The notes below the pieces were generated by a model, which saw only the letters and a list, made by a program, of their open reading frames with translations, was not told where the DNA came from and did not search any database. From NCBI RefSeq assembly GCF_018221465.1, contig NZ_JAAIKR010000004.1, forward strand, positions 1 to 64,000: a stretch of 64,000 bases of DNA. Reading direction: 5' to 3'. The stretch is from Shewanella intestini (GTDB lineage: Bacteria > Pseudomonadota > Gammaproteobacteria > Enterobacterales > Shewanellaceae). Position numbers and translations under genes: made by a program. Within the stretch, counting starts at the first letter, position 1. Every line of letters begins with the position of its first letter. Positions 16,336 through 26,379 of this stretch are shown piece by piece.

Positions 16336-16355
16336 GTGTAACTATGCGTGTAACT
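16336..16355. repeat. Right copy of the 20-bp element-end repeat
   Basis: Identical to 11666-11685 and in the same orientation, 68 bp inside the right attachment repeat. In the circular form both copies would flank attP. Confidence 0.6.
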
Positions 16356-16359
16356 ACAA

Positions 16360-16395
16360 AAGAAAAGGGCTTGGTGAGAAATTACCAAGCCCTTT
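16360..16395 (-). terminator. Element-borne terminator now serving fis
   Basis: A perfect 12-bp stem (aaagggcttggt / accaagcccttt) with an 8-nt loop is followed by TTTTCTTTTG on the minus strand, 27 bp beyond the fis stop. It lies inside the element, so insertion replaces the original fis terminator. Confidence 0.85.
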
Positions 16396-16421
16396 AATAT
16401 CAATGATTTAGGCGTTTACAC

Positions 16422-17716
<1,295 letters not shown>

Positions 17717-17927
17717 TGTGAACTTCACCTTGCTCGTCAAAGGGGCGCTATAGTATCCGTTTTTGAGGTGCTTGAAAAGGTCAATAAATGACCTAAACGA
17801 AACTTTTTTTCTTGACTTTTAACTGAGAACATTAATTGCCAAAAAAAGTGTGAAATTTGTTGGGTTTTGAGGATTGGCGCGAGTTGTAGGGTGAAAATAA
17901 TGTTGAATTTGTTACCTCAAACGAGGC

Positions 17928-17977
17928 AAGTTAATGGGAGTAATTTTTTGATTGTGTGAAATTTGTCCCATTAACTT
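17928..17977. other. 12-bp inverted repeat between prmA and dusB
   Basis: The perfect arms aagttaatggga and tcccattaactt are separated by 26 bp of AT-rich DNA. They lie 24 bp after the prmA stop and about 210 bp upstream of the dusB start. They could form a long hairpin ending prmA transcription, or be an operator for the dusB-fis promoter. Confidence 0.5.
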
Positions 17978-18000
17978 TGTGTCTGACAAATAAATACCGC

Positions 18001-18882
18001 TTATTTGCGCACGCCGTTTAAGCGGCTCCAATCTTCTTTATGTGAAACGGGCTCCATTTCAAACCATTGGCTATAAAACTCTGCCACTTCTTGTGCTTGT
18101 TCATGCAATAAACCTGATAAGGCAAGTTGGCCACCTGTTTTGACTTTCTCTGCAATCAGTGGGGCGAGCTCTTTTAGCGGTCCGGCAAGAATGTTAGCAA
18201 CTAAAATGTCAGCTTGAAGGTGTTGCGGTTGATTTTCTGGTAAGTAAAGTGCCAGTTGATCTGCTACACCATTGCGCTCAGCATTGGCTTTTGACGCGTC
18301 AATTGCTTGGTAGTCAATATCAACCCCTGTGACTTTCTTTGCGCCCAACTTAATGGCTGCAATAGCTAAAATTCCTGAGCCACAACCAAAGTCGATGACT
18401 TCTTTGTCTGATAAATCAAGGCTGTCTAACCACTCTAAACATAACGCGGTTGTTGGGTGAGTCCCTGTTCCAAACGCTAAGCCCGGATCAAGAATTACGT
18501 TAACTGCTTCTGGGTTAGGAATGTCACGCCAGCTTGGGCAAATCCATAAACGTTCACCAAATTGAATTGGGTGGAAGCTGTCCATCCATTCACGTACCCA
18601 GTCTTTGTCTTCTACTTGTTCTATTTTGTAGTTGATGCTTTCACCTAAATAAGGGAGCAACTTCAAACGTTCAACAACCGGCGCTAAGTCATGTTCGGCT
18701 TCAAATAAGGCGATGACGATGGTGCTATTCCACAGTGGGGTTTCGCCAAGCTTTGGCTCATAAATTGGGGTGTCTTTTTCGTCTTCAAAAGTAATAGAAA
18801 CTGACCCTTCTTCCATTAACTGATCGCTAAGTGCGTCAGCGTGAGGGCCGTCAGTGACAATTCTAAGTTGGATCCAAGGCAT
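18001..18882 (-). CDS. prmA: Ribosomal protein L11 methyltransferase
   Basis: A 293-residue SAM-dependent enzyme that trimethylates ribosomal protein L11. The N-terminal L11-recognition domain ([20 protein letters not shown]) is followed by the methyltransferase domain with [31 protein letters not shown] and [11 protein letters not shown], all standard for PrmA. The length is normal. It is upstream of dusB-fis on the same strand, with 284 bp between the coding regions. Confidence 0.96.
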   Translation of the reverse strand: MPWIQLRIVTDGPHADALSDQLMEEGSVSITFEDEKDTPIYEPKLGETPLWNSTIVIALFEAEHDLAPVVERLKLLPYLGESINYKIEQVEDKDWVREWMDSFHPIQFGERLWICPSWRDIPNPEAVNVILDPGLAFGTGTHPTTALCLEWLDSLDLSDKEVIDFGCGSGILAIAAIKLGAKKVTGVDIDYQAIDASKANAERNGVADQLALYLPENQPQHLQADILVANILAGPLKELAPLIAEKVKTGGQLALSGLLHEQAQEVAEFYSQWFEMEPVSHKEDWSRLNGVRK

Positions 18883-19326
18883 GGTGATTCTCGTTTACGG
18901 TATATAGGCGGCTATTGTAAACCATGGTGGAGTTATCCCCAACTATTGCCAAGGGTGATTAAGGTTTGTGGGCGGTGAACGTTAACCTATGCAGATTAAC
19001 TGGTGTGATAATAGCTGCGGGTAGTGAGCCAAGTTCTGCATGGGTTGCCAGTGTTTGGCGAATGGAGTTGTTCCATTTTGTCGGGGTGCGAAGGTTATCA
19101 GCGATCATAGGTGTATGATTTTCATGTGTCAGTGCTGGTGCGCCAAGGTGAAATATATTTTCGCGACGCAACTTCGTGAGTGGCGTTGCCGGTAGCAACA
19201 CAACGTAGCGTCATTGACGGCTATGAATGTGGGTTGGGTTGTTTAAGGATAAAGGTGAGCGAACTCACTTTTATCCTTAGGCAATTGAATGGTTTTCATC
19301 GCCGAGGCTTTTGACTAAATAAAGGG
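18883..19326. other. Gene-poor stretch between prmA and the zinc-type oxidoreductase
   Basis: It contains the prmA promoter region near 18890-18940. A minus-strand frame at 18959-19201 (80 codons) has no ribosome site, no recognisable motif and an unusual composition, so I do not call it a gene. Confidence 0.4.
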
Positions 19327-20346
19327 TTATTCAAACCCTTCTAATACAATTTTACCGATACTGCTGTTAGTTTCTAATTGTTGGTGGGCTTTGATAAGGT
19401 TAGTGGCATTAATTGTCCCAAAGTGTTCGCCCATCGTGCAGGTTAAGGTGCCGTTATCAATGAGGGTTGCAACCTGATTTAACAACTGATGCTGCTTAAT
19501 AATATCGTCTGTGGTGAACATGCTGCGGGTAAACATAAATTCCCAATGCAATGATAAGCTTTTAGCTTTCATTTTCATGATATCAATTGGCTGTTCTGGG
19601 TCATCAATCAGTGCAATTTTACCTTGTGGGCGCAATGCGCTGATTATCTCGTCAAAATGCGTATCAGTATGGGTTAAGCTCACTACATGAGTGACATCGT
19701 TAAAACCTGCATTAATGAGTTCTTGATGTAACGGTTTACTGTGGTCGATGACGGCATCTGCGCCAAGGCTCAGTACCCATTGACGACTTTTTTCCCGTGA
19801 TGCGGTGCCAATTACGGTTGCACCAGTTAACTTTGCTGCCAACTGCACTAAAATTGAGCCAACACCGCCTGCTGCGCCAATGACTAAAATTCGGGCATCT
19901 TTAGCACTGCCATCTTGGGGTAAACCTAAACGGTCAAATAGCATTTCCCATGCAGTAATGCTGGTTAGTGGCATCGCGGCTGCTTGTGCGTGGCTAAGTG
20001 ATGTTGGCTTGTGTCCTACAATGCGTTCATCAACTAATTGGTATTGAGCATAAGTCCCTGAACGGGTTACATCGCCGGCATACCACACTTCATCACCGAC
20101 ACTGAATAATTCAGTCTTGTCGCCAACAGCTTTGACTACACCGACCGCGTCCCAACCGAGTACCACGGCTTCGCCTGCTGGTGGCTGTCTACGTTGGCGC
20201 ACTTTAGCGTCAGCGGGATTTACTGCAATAGCTTTAATTTCAATTAAGAGATCATGACCACTTGGGGTAGGTGTCGCCAAGGTGATGTCTTCTAATGCTT
20301 TTTCTGCCGAAATGGCCCCTGCTGTATAATAACCAATGGCTTTCAT
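19327..20346 (-). CDS. Zinc-type alcohol dehydrogenase-like / quinone oxidoreductase family protein
   Basis: A 339-residue medium-chain reductase. The GroES-like N-terminus (VNPADAKVRQRRQPP, VLGWDAVGVVKAVG) is followed by the NADPH-binding GAAGGVGSILVQLAAKL near residue 155. It lacks the structural zinc cysteines, so it belongs to the zinc-free ZADH/QOR branch. The substrate is unknown; quinones or enones are typical. The ATG at 20346 has CGGAG 7 nt upstream. It is monocistronic. Confidence 0.9.
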   Translation of the reverse strand: MKAIGYYTAGAISAEKALEDITLATPTPSGHDLLIEIKAIAVNPADAKVRQRRQPPAGEAVVLGWDAVGVVKAVGDKTELFSVGDEVWYAGDVTRSGTYAQYQLVDERIVGHKPTSLSHAQAAAMPLTSITAWEMLFDRLGLPQDGSAKDARILVIGAAGGVGSILVQLAAKLTGATVIGTASREKSRQWVLSLGADAVIDHSKPLHQELINAGFNDVTHVVSLTHTDTHFDEIISALRPQGKIALIDDPEQPIDIMKMKAKSLSLHWEFMFTRSMFTTDDIIKQHQLLNQVATLIDNGTLTCTMGEHFGTINATNLIKAHQQLETNSSIGKIVLEGFE

Positions 20347-20698
20347 ATTCACTCCGTTTAAGATGATTGTGGTATTAGTGACATGCATTTTGCGGCTATT
20401 TTTTGTTTAAATAAATAGGGTAATTATTGTTTGTTTTTCAATTATAAATTGATAATAAATTGGGATGATGAAGCAGTAATTATGCGTTTAGCGCAAGGGA
20501 AGTGTGGTTTACGCTCTGTAAGCTATGAGGCGTTTTACAAAGCACAAAGCACAAAGCACAAAGCACAAAGCATCAAGCGTAAAGCAAGCGCAGAGGAGAA
20601 TGGCAAGGCTACGGTCGTCGGTTAGGTTGATGATATAAGCTAAAATCAACGCCTAAAGAGGCGAGCTAAGTGAGATTATTGGCCATTAACAGTGTTGA
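20347..20698. other. Gene-poor stretch downstream of thsR
   Basis: Apart from the 7-bp tandem repeat at 20537-20571 I see no supported feature. A 64-codon plus-strand frame exists only because the repeat contains no stop. Confidence 0.4.
20537..20571. repeat. Five exact tandem copies of acaaagc
   Basis: A 7-bp unit is repeated five times, followed by degenerate copies. It is noncoding. The unit length is not a multiple of three, so copy number change would shift any reading frame. Confidence 0.9.
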
Positions 20699-21328
20699 TT
20701 ACGCCTTTGCGGTTGCCAGTGGAGCCAGCTTAATGAGTTCAGCTAAGTTATTAGCGTCAAGCTTGTCCATCAATTTTGCCCGATGCACTTCAATGGTCCT
20801 CACTGATAAGAACAATGCTTGGGACATTTGTTTATTGGTTTGGCCAGCGATAACTAAATTAAAAATTTGTTTTTCACGTTCTGACAAGGTGTCAATTTTA
20901 TCTATGTGTTGTTGTTTTAAGTATTGCTTTTGGCTAGTACGTAAACCTTTATCTATTGATGCTGAAAGCGCTTTACCTTGAACGGGTTTTTGAAAAAAGT
21001 CGAATGCGCCATTTTTAAAGGCATCAACGGCCATCGGCACGTCGCCATGGCCGGTAAGGAAAATAACTGATAATGGACTATTGGCTTCATTTAAGCGTTG
21101 GTGAATTTCGGGGCCGCTTAAATCTGGCATGCGTGCATCAAGAATGACACAGCCCGGTTGGGTGAGATCAATGGTCGACAAAAAAAGCTGACCTTGCTGA
21201 AAACAGTTAAGCGTGTAGCCAAACCCTTGCATTAAAAAACTGATGGCATCGACAATTGCAGCATCATCATCAACAAGATAAACAGGAAGCGATAGAGGTT
21301 GTTGCATGGCAGGGACACATTTGTACAT
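20699..21328 (-). CDS. thsR: ThsR-like response regulator (FixJ/TtrR type)
   Basis: A 209-residue regulator with a receiver domain (LVDDDAA acidic pocket; phospho-acceptor Asp64 in VILDARMPD; Lys in FFQKPV) and a C-terminal LuxR-type helix-turn-helix (LSEREKQIFNLVIAGQTNKQ, VRTIEVHRAKLMDKL). It is divergent from a sensor kinase with a periplasmic binding-protein domain, and phsABC follows that kinase. This is the arrangement of the thiosulfate-responsive ThsSR system known from Shewanella halifaxensis, so it likely activates phsABC. A second ATG at 21307 is an alternative start; neither has a clear ribosome site. Confidence 0.82.
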   Translation of the reverse strand: MYKCVPAMQQPLSLPVYLVDDDAAIVDAISFLMQGFGYTLNCFQQGQLFLSTIDLTQPGCVILDARMPDLSGPEIHQRLNEANSPLSVIFLTGHGDVPMAVDAFKNGAFDFFQKPVQGKALSASIDKGLRTSQKQYLKQQHIDKIDTLSEREKQIFNLVIAGQTNKQMSQALFLSVRTIEVHRAKLMDKLDANNLAELIKLAPLATAKA

Positions 21329-21457
21329 TCGGTTACTGATATGTATCGCAATTTATGTTTTTGTGCGAATTAATTTACATGGAATATGAGTCATATCACG
21401 TTGAAGATGACCTTGGCATCGTAAGATGAACCCGCTTAGCTAATAAGGGGGATTTTT

Positions 21458-23260
21458 GTGCTAAAAGTGATCATGTTAAGAGTGTTGCTCGTGCTGTGGG
21501 TGATAAGTGTTTCGCCGTTATCTGCGGCTAAGGTAACAGACTTTCATGTTGGTGTACTGGCCAATTGGGGGAATCAACAAGCGACTGAGCGTTGGTCACC
21601 AATGATGCGCTACCTAGAGCAACAAGTGCCTAATACTCGCTTTCATGTTTATCCGGGTAACTTTGCAGCGTTAAATGCTGCCATGGAAGCTGGCAAGATT
21701 CAGTTTATCGTGACCAACCCTGGGCAGTATTTATATTTATCAAACCAATATCCTTTGTCGTGGTTAGCCACCATGCGATCGCGACGTCATCACGGGGCCA
21801 CTTCAGCAATTGGTTCGGCCATTATCGTGCGCGCAGACAGTCAATTTCGTACGCTTTATGATTTAAAATCTAAACAAATTGTTGCGAGTGACCCGTACGC
21901 ATTAGGTGGGTATCAAGCGACTGTGGGGTTATTGCATAAACGTGGCTTGGACCCTAAAAGCTTTTTTAAAAAAGTGAGCTTTTTAGGCTTCCCATTAGAT
22001 CCCTTGTTATATCAAGTGCGTGACGGATTTGCTGATGCGGCTATCACCCCGCTGTGCACCTTTGAAGATATGGTGGAGCGTGGCCAAATCAATGCCGAAG
22101 ATTACCGCATTTTAAACCCGAGTAAGCCCCAAGGTTTTGATTGTCAATGCAGTACTCGGCTTTATCCTAATTGGTCTTTTGCCGCTAATGAAAGTGTAGA
22201 CATTAGCTTTACCAAACCCATTACACGAGCACTCATGGATTTACCTGCTGATCATCATGCGGCAATTCAAGCGCAATTAACTGGCTGGACAGCGCCGATT
22301 AGCCAATTAGCTGTGATTAAATTATTTAGCGATTTACATGTTGATACTGTGGGGGTTAATCGCTGGGAACTGTTTTCTTCTTGGCTGGATGAAAATCGGC
22401 ATTGGGGCATATTAGCGATTTTTATTTTTCTGGTTGCTACGGTATACCATTTATGGATTGAGTACCGTTTTCATCAAAAGAGTGAATCGTTAGTCGAGTC
22501 AGAACGGCAACTTAAACAGCAGGAAATTGCCTTAGAACGCTTACAAAGTGCAGCCATTATAGGTGAGATTGGTGCAGGTTTAGCGCATGAAATAAATCAA
22601 CCCATAGCCGCTATTACCAGTTATAGCGAGGGCGCGATTATGCGCTTGCAAAATAATCAACCTATTGACGTGGCTGCGGGACTGGCGTTACTTGAAAAAA
22701 TTCATCAACAGTCGACCCGTGCTAGTGAAGTCGTACATCGTATTCGTGGATTACTTAAGCGAAAAGAAGCGGTGATGAGTGACGTGAATATTTTAACCTT
22801 AGTCGATGAAAGCATTGCACTACTAAGGCTTGAATTAGTGCAGCGCGATATTATCATTGAAACCAAGATAAAAGGTGAGCCATTTTTTATAACTGCCGAT
22901 CGTGTTGGGTTATTGCAAGTATTGATTAATCTTATTAAAAACAGCATTGATGCGATAGAGGTATCAGAGCGAACACTTGCTGGGAGAATTAGGATTACAA
23001 TGCACTTTAAAGAGAAGCAAGTCGATATGGCGATCATTGATAATGGCACGGGTATTTCACAAGCATCTTCAGCGTTAATTGCGACGTTTTTTAGCACGAA
23101 AAAAGAAGGGTTGGGGCTTGGACTCGCTATTTGCCATGATGTGGTTAAAGAGCATAAAGGCGACTTTAAATTGCAAAATAGAGTCGATGCGCAAGGTTGC
23201 ATCGTGCGATTAAGTTTACCTAAAAGAGGCTGTGATACTCATGCGATTACCCCGAGCTAA
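21458..23260 (+). CDS. thsS: ThsS-like thiosulfate sensor histidine kinase
   Basis: A 600-residue kinase. A signal segment (residues 5-22) leads into a PhnD/phosphonate-binding-like periplasmic domain (about 30-300; FHVGVLANWGNQQATERWSP, IVTNPGQYLYL). One transmembrane helix follows (about 323-343). Then comes the dimerisation domain with phospho-His377 in GLAHEINQPIAAI, and the ATPase domain with NLIKNSIDAI, DNGTGIS and GLGLGLAICHDV. TtrS and ThsS share this layout and sense tetrathionate or thiosulfate. The neighbouring thiosulfate/polysulfide reductase operon argues for thiosulfate. GGGG sits near the GTG start at 21458. Confidence 0.85.
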   Translation: MLKVIMLRVLLVLWVISVSPLSAAKVTDFHVGVLANWGNQQATERWSPMMRYLEQQVPNTRFHVYPGNFAALNAAMEAGKIQFIVTNPGQYLYLSNQYPLSWLATMRSRRHHGATSAIGSAIIVRADSQFRTLYDLKSKQIVASDPYALGGYQATVGLLHKRGLDPKSFFKKVSFLGFPLDPLLYQVRDGFADAAITPLCTFEDMVERGQINAEDYRILNPSKPQGFDCQCSTRLYPNWSFAANESVDISFTKPITRALMDLPADHHAAIQAQLTGWTAPISQLAVIKLFSDLHVDTVGVNRWELFSSWLDENRHWGILAIFIFLVATVYHLWIEYRFHQKSESLVESERQLKQQEIALERLQSAAIIGEIGAGLAHEINQPIAAITSYSEGAIMRLQNNQPIDVAAGLALLEKIHQQSTRASEVVHRIRGLLKRKEAVMSDVNILTLVDESIALLRLELVQRDIIIETKIKGEPFFITADRVGLLQVLINLIKNSIDAIEVSERTLAGRIRITMHFKEKQVDMAIIDNGTGISQASSALIATFFSTKKEGLGLGLAICHDVVKEHKGDFKLQNRVDAQGCIVRLSLPKRGCDTHAITPS

Positions 23261-23301
23261 TGCTGGTTAAAACGTTACAAAGCGCAAGAAATAACAATGA
23301 A

Positions 23302-23315
23302 TGTGGTTTACCACA
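23302..23315. promoter_or_regulatory. Upstream copy of palindrome TGTGGTTTACCACA
   Basis: A 14-bp sequence with TGTGGT/ACCACA arms, 42 bp after the thsS stop. The identical sequence recurs at 23395-23408. Two exact copies in the phsA control region make it the best candidate for the ThsR binding site. Confidence 0.7.
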
Positions 23316-23326
23316 ATAGACAAAAT

Positions 23327-23350
23327 AAACGACCTTAACCGGTCGTTTTT
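23327..23350 (+). terminator. Terminator of thsS
   Basis: The 8-bp stem aaacgacc / ggtcgttt is followed by further T. It lies between the two regulatory palindromes and separates thsS from the phsA transcript. Confidence 0.7.
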
Positions 23351-23354
23351 AAAT

Positions 23355-23370
23355 TGTGAAAACCGTCACA
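23355..23370. promoter_or_regulatory. Consensus CRP site upstream of phsA
   Basis: TGTGA-N6-TCACA matches the CRP half-sites exactly. It lies between the two TGTGGT palindromes, 152 bp upstream of the phsA start. CRP is the main activator of anaerobic respiration genes in Shewanella, so this fits the operon. Confidence 0.75.
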
Positions 23371-23394
23371 AAGCCAATGACTGGTTAATCAATA

Positions 23395-23408
23395 TGTGGT
23401 TTACCACA
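23395..23408. promoter_or_regulatory. Downstream copy of palindrome TGTGGTTTACCACA
   Basis: Identical to 23302-23315, 93 bp away and therefore close to nine helical turns. It lies 113 bp before the phsA start. It is a probable activator site for phosphorylated ThsR. Confidence 0.7.
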
Positions 23409-23521
23409 ATATTCAAGCTCCCATCAGTGTTCAACAATGATGAAAACCTTAGAACAACGACAGCAACGTGATGACCAAGCTGATCTGTTCCGAGGTACCA
23501 CTGTCAATTGGGAGAAAGACC

Positions 23522-25798
23522 ATGAAACTAGATCGGCGTACCTTTATCAAAGGCGCGAGTGCAGGAACCGCAGGTTGTGTGTTTGCAACCTTGCCTGGTT
23601 CTATCGCGGCTTTGGGTAACTCTTTGATTAAGGGAAGCGAGCAATCTGTCGCCAGTATTTGTGAGATGTGTTCAACACGCTGCCCTATCACAGCACGCGT
23701 TGTTAACGGCAAAAATGTATCCATTATCGGTAATCCAAAAGCGAAGGCTTTTGGTGGTGCTGTTTGTGCCCGTGGTGGTGCAGGGCATAGCCAACTTTAT
23801 GATAATCAGCGCATTGTTAAACCCCTAAAACGTGTAGGTGAACGAGGCGAAGGCAAATGGGCTGAAATCGAGTGGGATGAAGCGTATAGCATTGTTGCTG
23901 AAAACCTTAACCGCTTAAAAAAACAATACGGCCCAGAAAGTGTGGCGTTCTCATCTAAATCGGGTTCGTTATCAAGCCACTTTTTCCACTTGTCAAAAGC
24001 CTACGGCACGCCGAATACCTTTACTCATGCATCAACTTGTCCGGCTGCGTATATTGTTGCCGCTAAAGCCATGCTGGGCGGGCGAGTTCGTCGCGATTTA
24101 AGCCATTCTAAATACGTTATTAATTTCGGTCATAACTTGTATGAAGGAATTAATATGGCTGAAACGCGTGGCATGATGGAAGCGCAGATGGATAAAGGCG
24201 CCAAGTTGGTGGTGTTTGAACCTCGTTTTTCTATTGTTGCCGACAAAGCCGATGAATGGTACGCCATTAAACCCGGTACAGATATCACTGTGGCATTAGC
24301 AATTTGTCATGTACTGATTGAAGATAACTTATATGACAAAGCCTTTGTAGCGCAATATGTTGAAGGCTTTGATGAGTTTGCCAACGAAGTAAAAGCATAT
24401 ACACCTGAGTGGGCTGAAGCAATTTGTGACGTGCCAGCAGAAGATATTCGTCGTATCAGCCATGAATATGCTGCTGCTGCGCCACATGCTTTGGTCGATT
24501 TTGGTCACCGTGCAACTTTTACCACTGAAGAGTTTGAGTTACGCCGTGCTATTTACGCTGCCAACATTCTAATGGGTAATATTGAACGTAAAGGCGGATT
24601 ATTCTTTGCTAAAAAAGCGGGCGCTTATAACAAGTTTGCCGGCGATAAAGTGGCTCCGACTCTGCAAAAACCGGGTGTGAAGAACATGCCTAAAATTGAT
24701 GCAAAGCGGATTGATATGGTTGATGAACAGTATTCAATGCTGTGGTCATCAGGTGGTATTTATCAAACCATTTTAGATGCCACATTAGACGCGCATCCTT
24801 ATCAGTTGCGTGGTTGGGTGATGAACCGAACCAATCCAATGCAAACCATGACCGATCGCGCGCGCATTGAACAAACCATGAAAAAGCTCGACTTCATTGT
24901 TTCTTGCGATATTTACATCAGTGAAAGCGCCGCTTATGCCGACATTATTTTACCTGAATCAACTTATCTAGAACGTGATGAAGAAGTGTCAGATAAGTCG
25001 GGTAAAAACCCAGCTTACTATATCCGTCAACGGGTCGTTGAGACAATTGGTGACACAAAACCGAGTTGGTTAATTTGGAAAGAATTGGCTGACCAAATGG
25101 AGTTAGGTGAGTATTTCCCTTGGGAAAATATGCAAACTTTGCAGTTATTCCAAGTGAATAAAGATCTCGATTTACTCAATAAAATTAAGCGTGAAGGTTG
25201 GGTGAGTTACGGTACGCCATTGATGTTACGTGAGCCAAGTGTACTTAACACTTTTGTTAGTGAGCATCCAAATGCGAAACCGTTAGATGATGATGGCACA
25301 TATGCCAGTCAATTAAGCTTCAAAACACCGAGCGGCAAAATTGAACTGTCATCACCGAAAGTTGAGCAAATGTCAGCCGGTCGCGGTGTCATTAAATACC
25401 GCGAAGTGAAAATGAAAAAAGCCGATGAGCTGTTTTTCATTCAAGGTAAAGTTGCCGTGCATACCAACGCGGGGACACAAAATGTCCCGATGTTAGCCAA
25501 CTTAATGTCTGATAACGCAGTGTGGATACATCCCGTCACAGCGGGTGCGCTTAACATTGCCACTGGCGATAAAATCCGCATCTTCAATGATACTGGTAGC
25601 GAAGAAGGTCATGCCCTTGTGACTCCAGGTATCCGCCCAGACACGGTGTTTGCTTATATGGGTTGCGGATCTAAAAACAAAGAGTTAGCTCGTGCATCTG
25701 GAAAGGGTGTGCACTGCGGTAACTTACTTCCTCATGTTATTTCTCCGGTTACAGGTATGAACTTACATACTGCCGGCGTCAAAATAGCCAAGCTTTAA
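23522..25798 (+). CDS. phsA: Thiosulfate/polysulfide reductase catalytic subunit
   Basis: A 758-residue molybdopterin enzyme, exported by Tat: MKLDRRTFIKGASAGTAG carries the twin-arginine motif and a hydrophobic stretch. A 4Fe-4S binding segment (ICEMCSTRCPI) and a Mo-bisMGD binding fold follow (SKSGSLSSHFFHLSKAYGTP, STCPAAYIVAAK). The C-terminal molybdopterin dinucleotide-binding domain contains HTNAGTQNVPMLANL. It belongs to the PhsA/PsrA branch that reduces thiosulfate or polysulfide to sulfide in the periplasm. The ATG at 23522 is fixed by GGGAG at about 8 nt and by the Tat signal; upstream frames are not used. First gene of phsABC. Confidence 0.93.
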   Translation: MKLDRRTFIKGASAGTAGCVFATLPGSIAALGNSLIKGSEQSVASICEMCSTRCPITARVVNGKNVSIIGNPKAKAFGGAVCARGGAGHSQLYDNQRIVKPLKRVGERGEGKWAEIEWDEAYSIVAENLNRLKKQYGPESVAFSSKSGSLSSHFFHLSKAYGTPNTFTHASTCPAAYIVAAKAMLGGRVRRDLSHSKYVINFGHNLYEGINMAETRGMMEAQMDKGAKLVVFEPRFSIVADKADEWYAIKPGTDITVALAICHVLIEDNLYDKAFVAQYVEGFDEFANEVKAYTPEWAEAICDVPAEDIRRISHEYAAAAPHALVDFGHRATFTTEEFELRRAIYAANILMGNIERKGGLFFAKKAGAYNKFAGDKVAPTLQKPGVKNMPKIDAKRIDMVDEQYSMLWSSGGIYQTILDATLDAHPYQLRGWVMNRTNPMQTMTDRARIEQTMKKLDFIVSCDIYISESAAYADIILPESTYLERDEEVSDKSGKNPAYYIRQRVVETIGDTKPSWLIWKELADQMELGEYFPWENMQTLQLFQVNKDLDLLNKIKREGWVSYGTPLMLREPSVLNTFVSEHPNAKPLDDDGTYASQLSFKTPSGKIELSSPKVEQMSAGRGVIKYREVKMKKADELFFIQGKVAVHTNAGTQNVPMLANLMSDNAVWIHPVTAGALNIATGDKIRIFNDTGSEEGHALVTPGIRPDTVFAYMGCGSKNKELARASGKGVHCGNLLPHVISPVTGMNLHTAGVKIAKL

Positions 25799-25810
25799 TC
25801 GGAGTTTATT

Positions 25811-26377
25811 ATGACTAAACGTTATGTTCTTGTGCACGACGAAAACAAGTGCATTGGCTGCCAAGCATGTAATGTCGCTTGTCGCAGTGAAAATAATGTC
25901 CCTGAGTCGGTGACCCGAATTCAGGTTCGAATTGAAGGGCCACATGGTAACTTCCCTCACCTTCATTTTAAGTATAACCGTGTGTCGTGTGAGCAGTGTG
26001 AGAACGCGCCATGTGTCACGGTGTGCCCAACAGGGGCTGCTTATGTGAATAAAGATGGCATTGTGTCCATTAATGAAAAGAAATGTGTTGGCTGTTTATA
26101 TTGTGTGGCTGCTTGTCCGTATAAAGTGCGCTTTATCAACCCAGAAACACGCGTGCCAGACAAGTGTGATTTTTGTAAAGAGACACGACTTGCCCGTGGT
26201 GAGCAACCTGCCTGTGTGGTGGTATGCCCAACACAAGCACTGACTTTTGGTGATGCTAACGATACATCATCTGAGGTGTGTAAGTTAATCGATACCAAGA
26301 CCAACTATCTTAAGAAAGTTGAATTGGGAACCCAACCAAGGGTTTATCGCATTCCTAGCCGTAAAGGAGGGATTTAA
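25811..26377 (+). CDS. phsB: Iron-sulfur electron-transfer subunit of thiosulfate/polysulfide reductase
   Basis: A 188-residue four-cluster ferredoxin-like protein. The cysteine groups are CIGCQACNVAC, CEQCENAPCVTVC, CVGCLYCVAAC and CDFCKE...CVVVC, enough for four 4Fe-4S clusters. It links the membrane subunit to PhsA. There is no signal peptide of its own; PhsB-type subunits are co-exported with the Tat-bearing partner. GGAG lies before the ATG. It starts 12 bp after phsA and ends 2 bp before phsC. Confidence 0.94.
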   Translation: MTKRYVLVHDENKCIGCQACNVACRSENNVPESVTRIQVRIEGPHGNFPHLHFKYNRVSCEQCENAPCVTVCPTGAAYVNKDGIVSINEKKCVGCLYCVAACPYKVRFINPETRVPDKCDFCKETRLARGEQPACVVVCPTQALTFGDANDTSSEVCKLIDTKTNYLKKVELGTQPRVYRIPSRKGGI

Positions 26378-26379
26378 TA

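Noticed and set aside
18959-19201. 80-codon minus-strand frame between prmA and the oxidoreductase gene
   Set aside because: No ribosome site, no recognisable motif and unusual composition; not called as a gene.
20431-20625. 64-codon plus-strand frame
   Set aside because: Exists because of the acaaagc repeat, with no ribosome site or motif.
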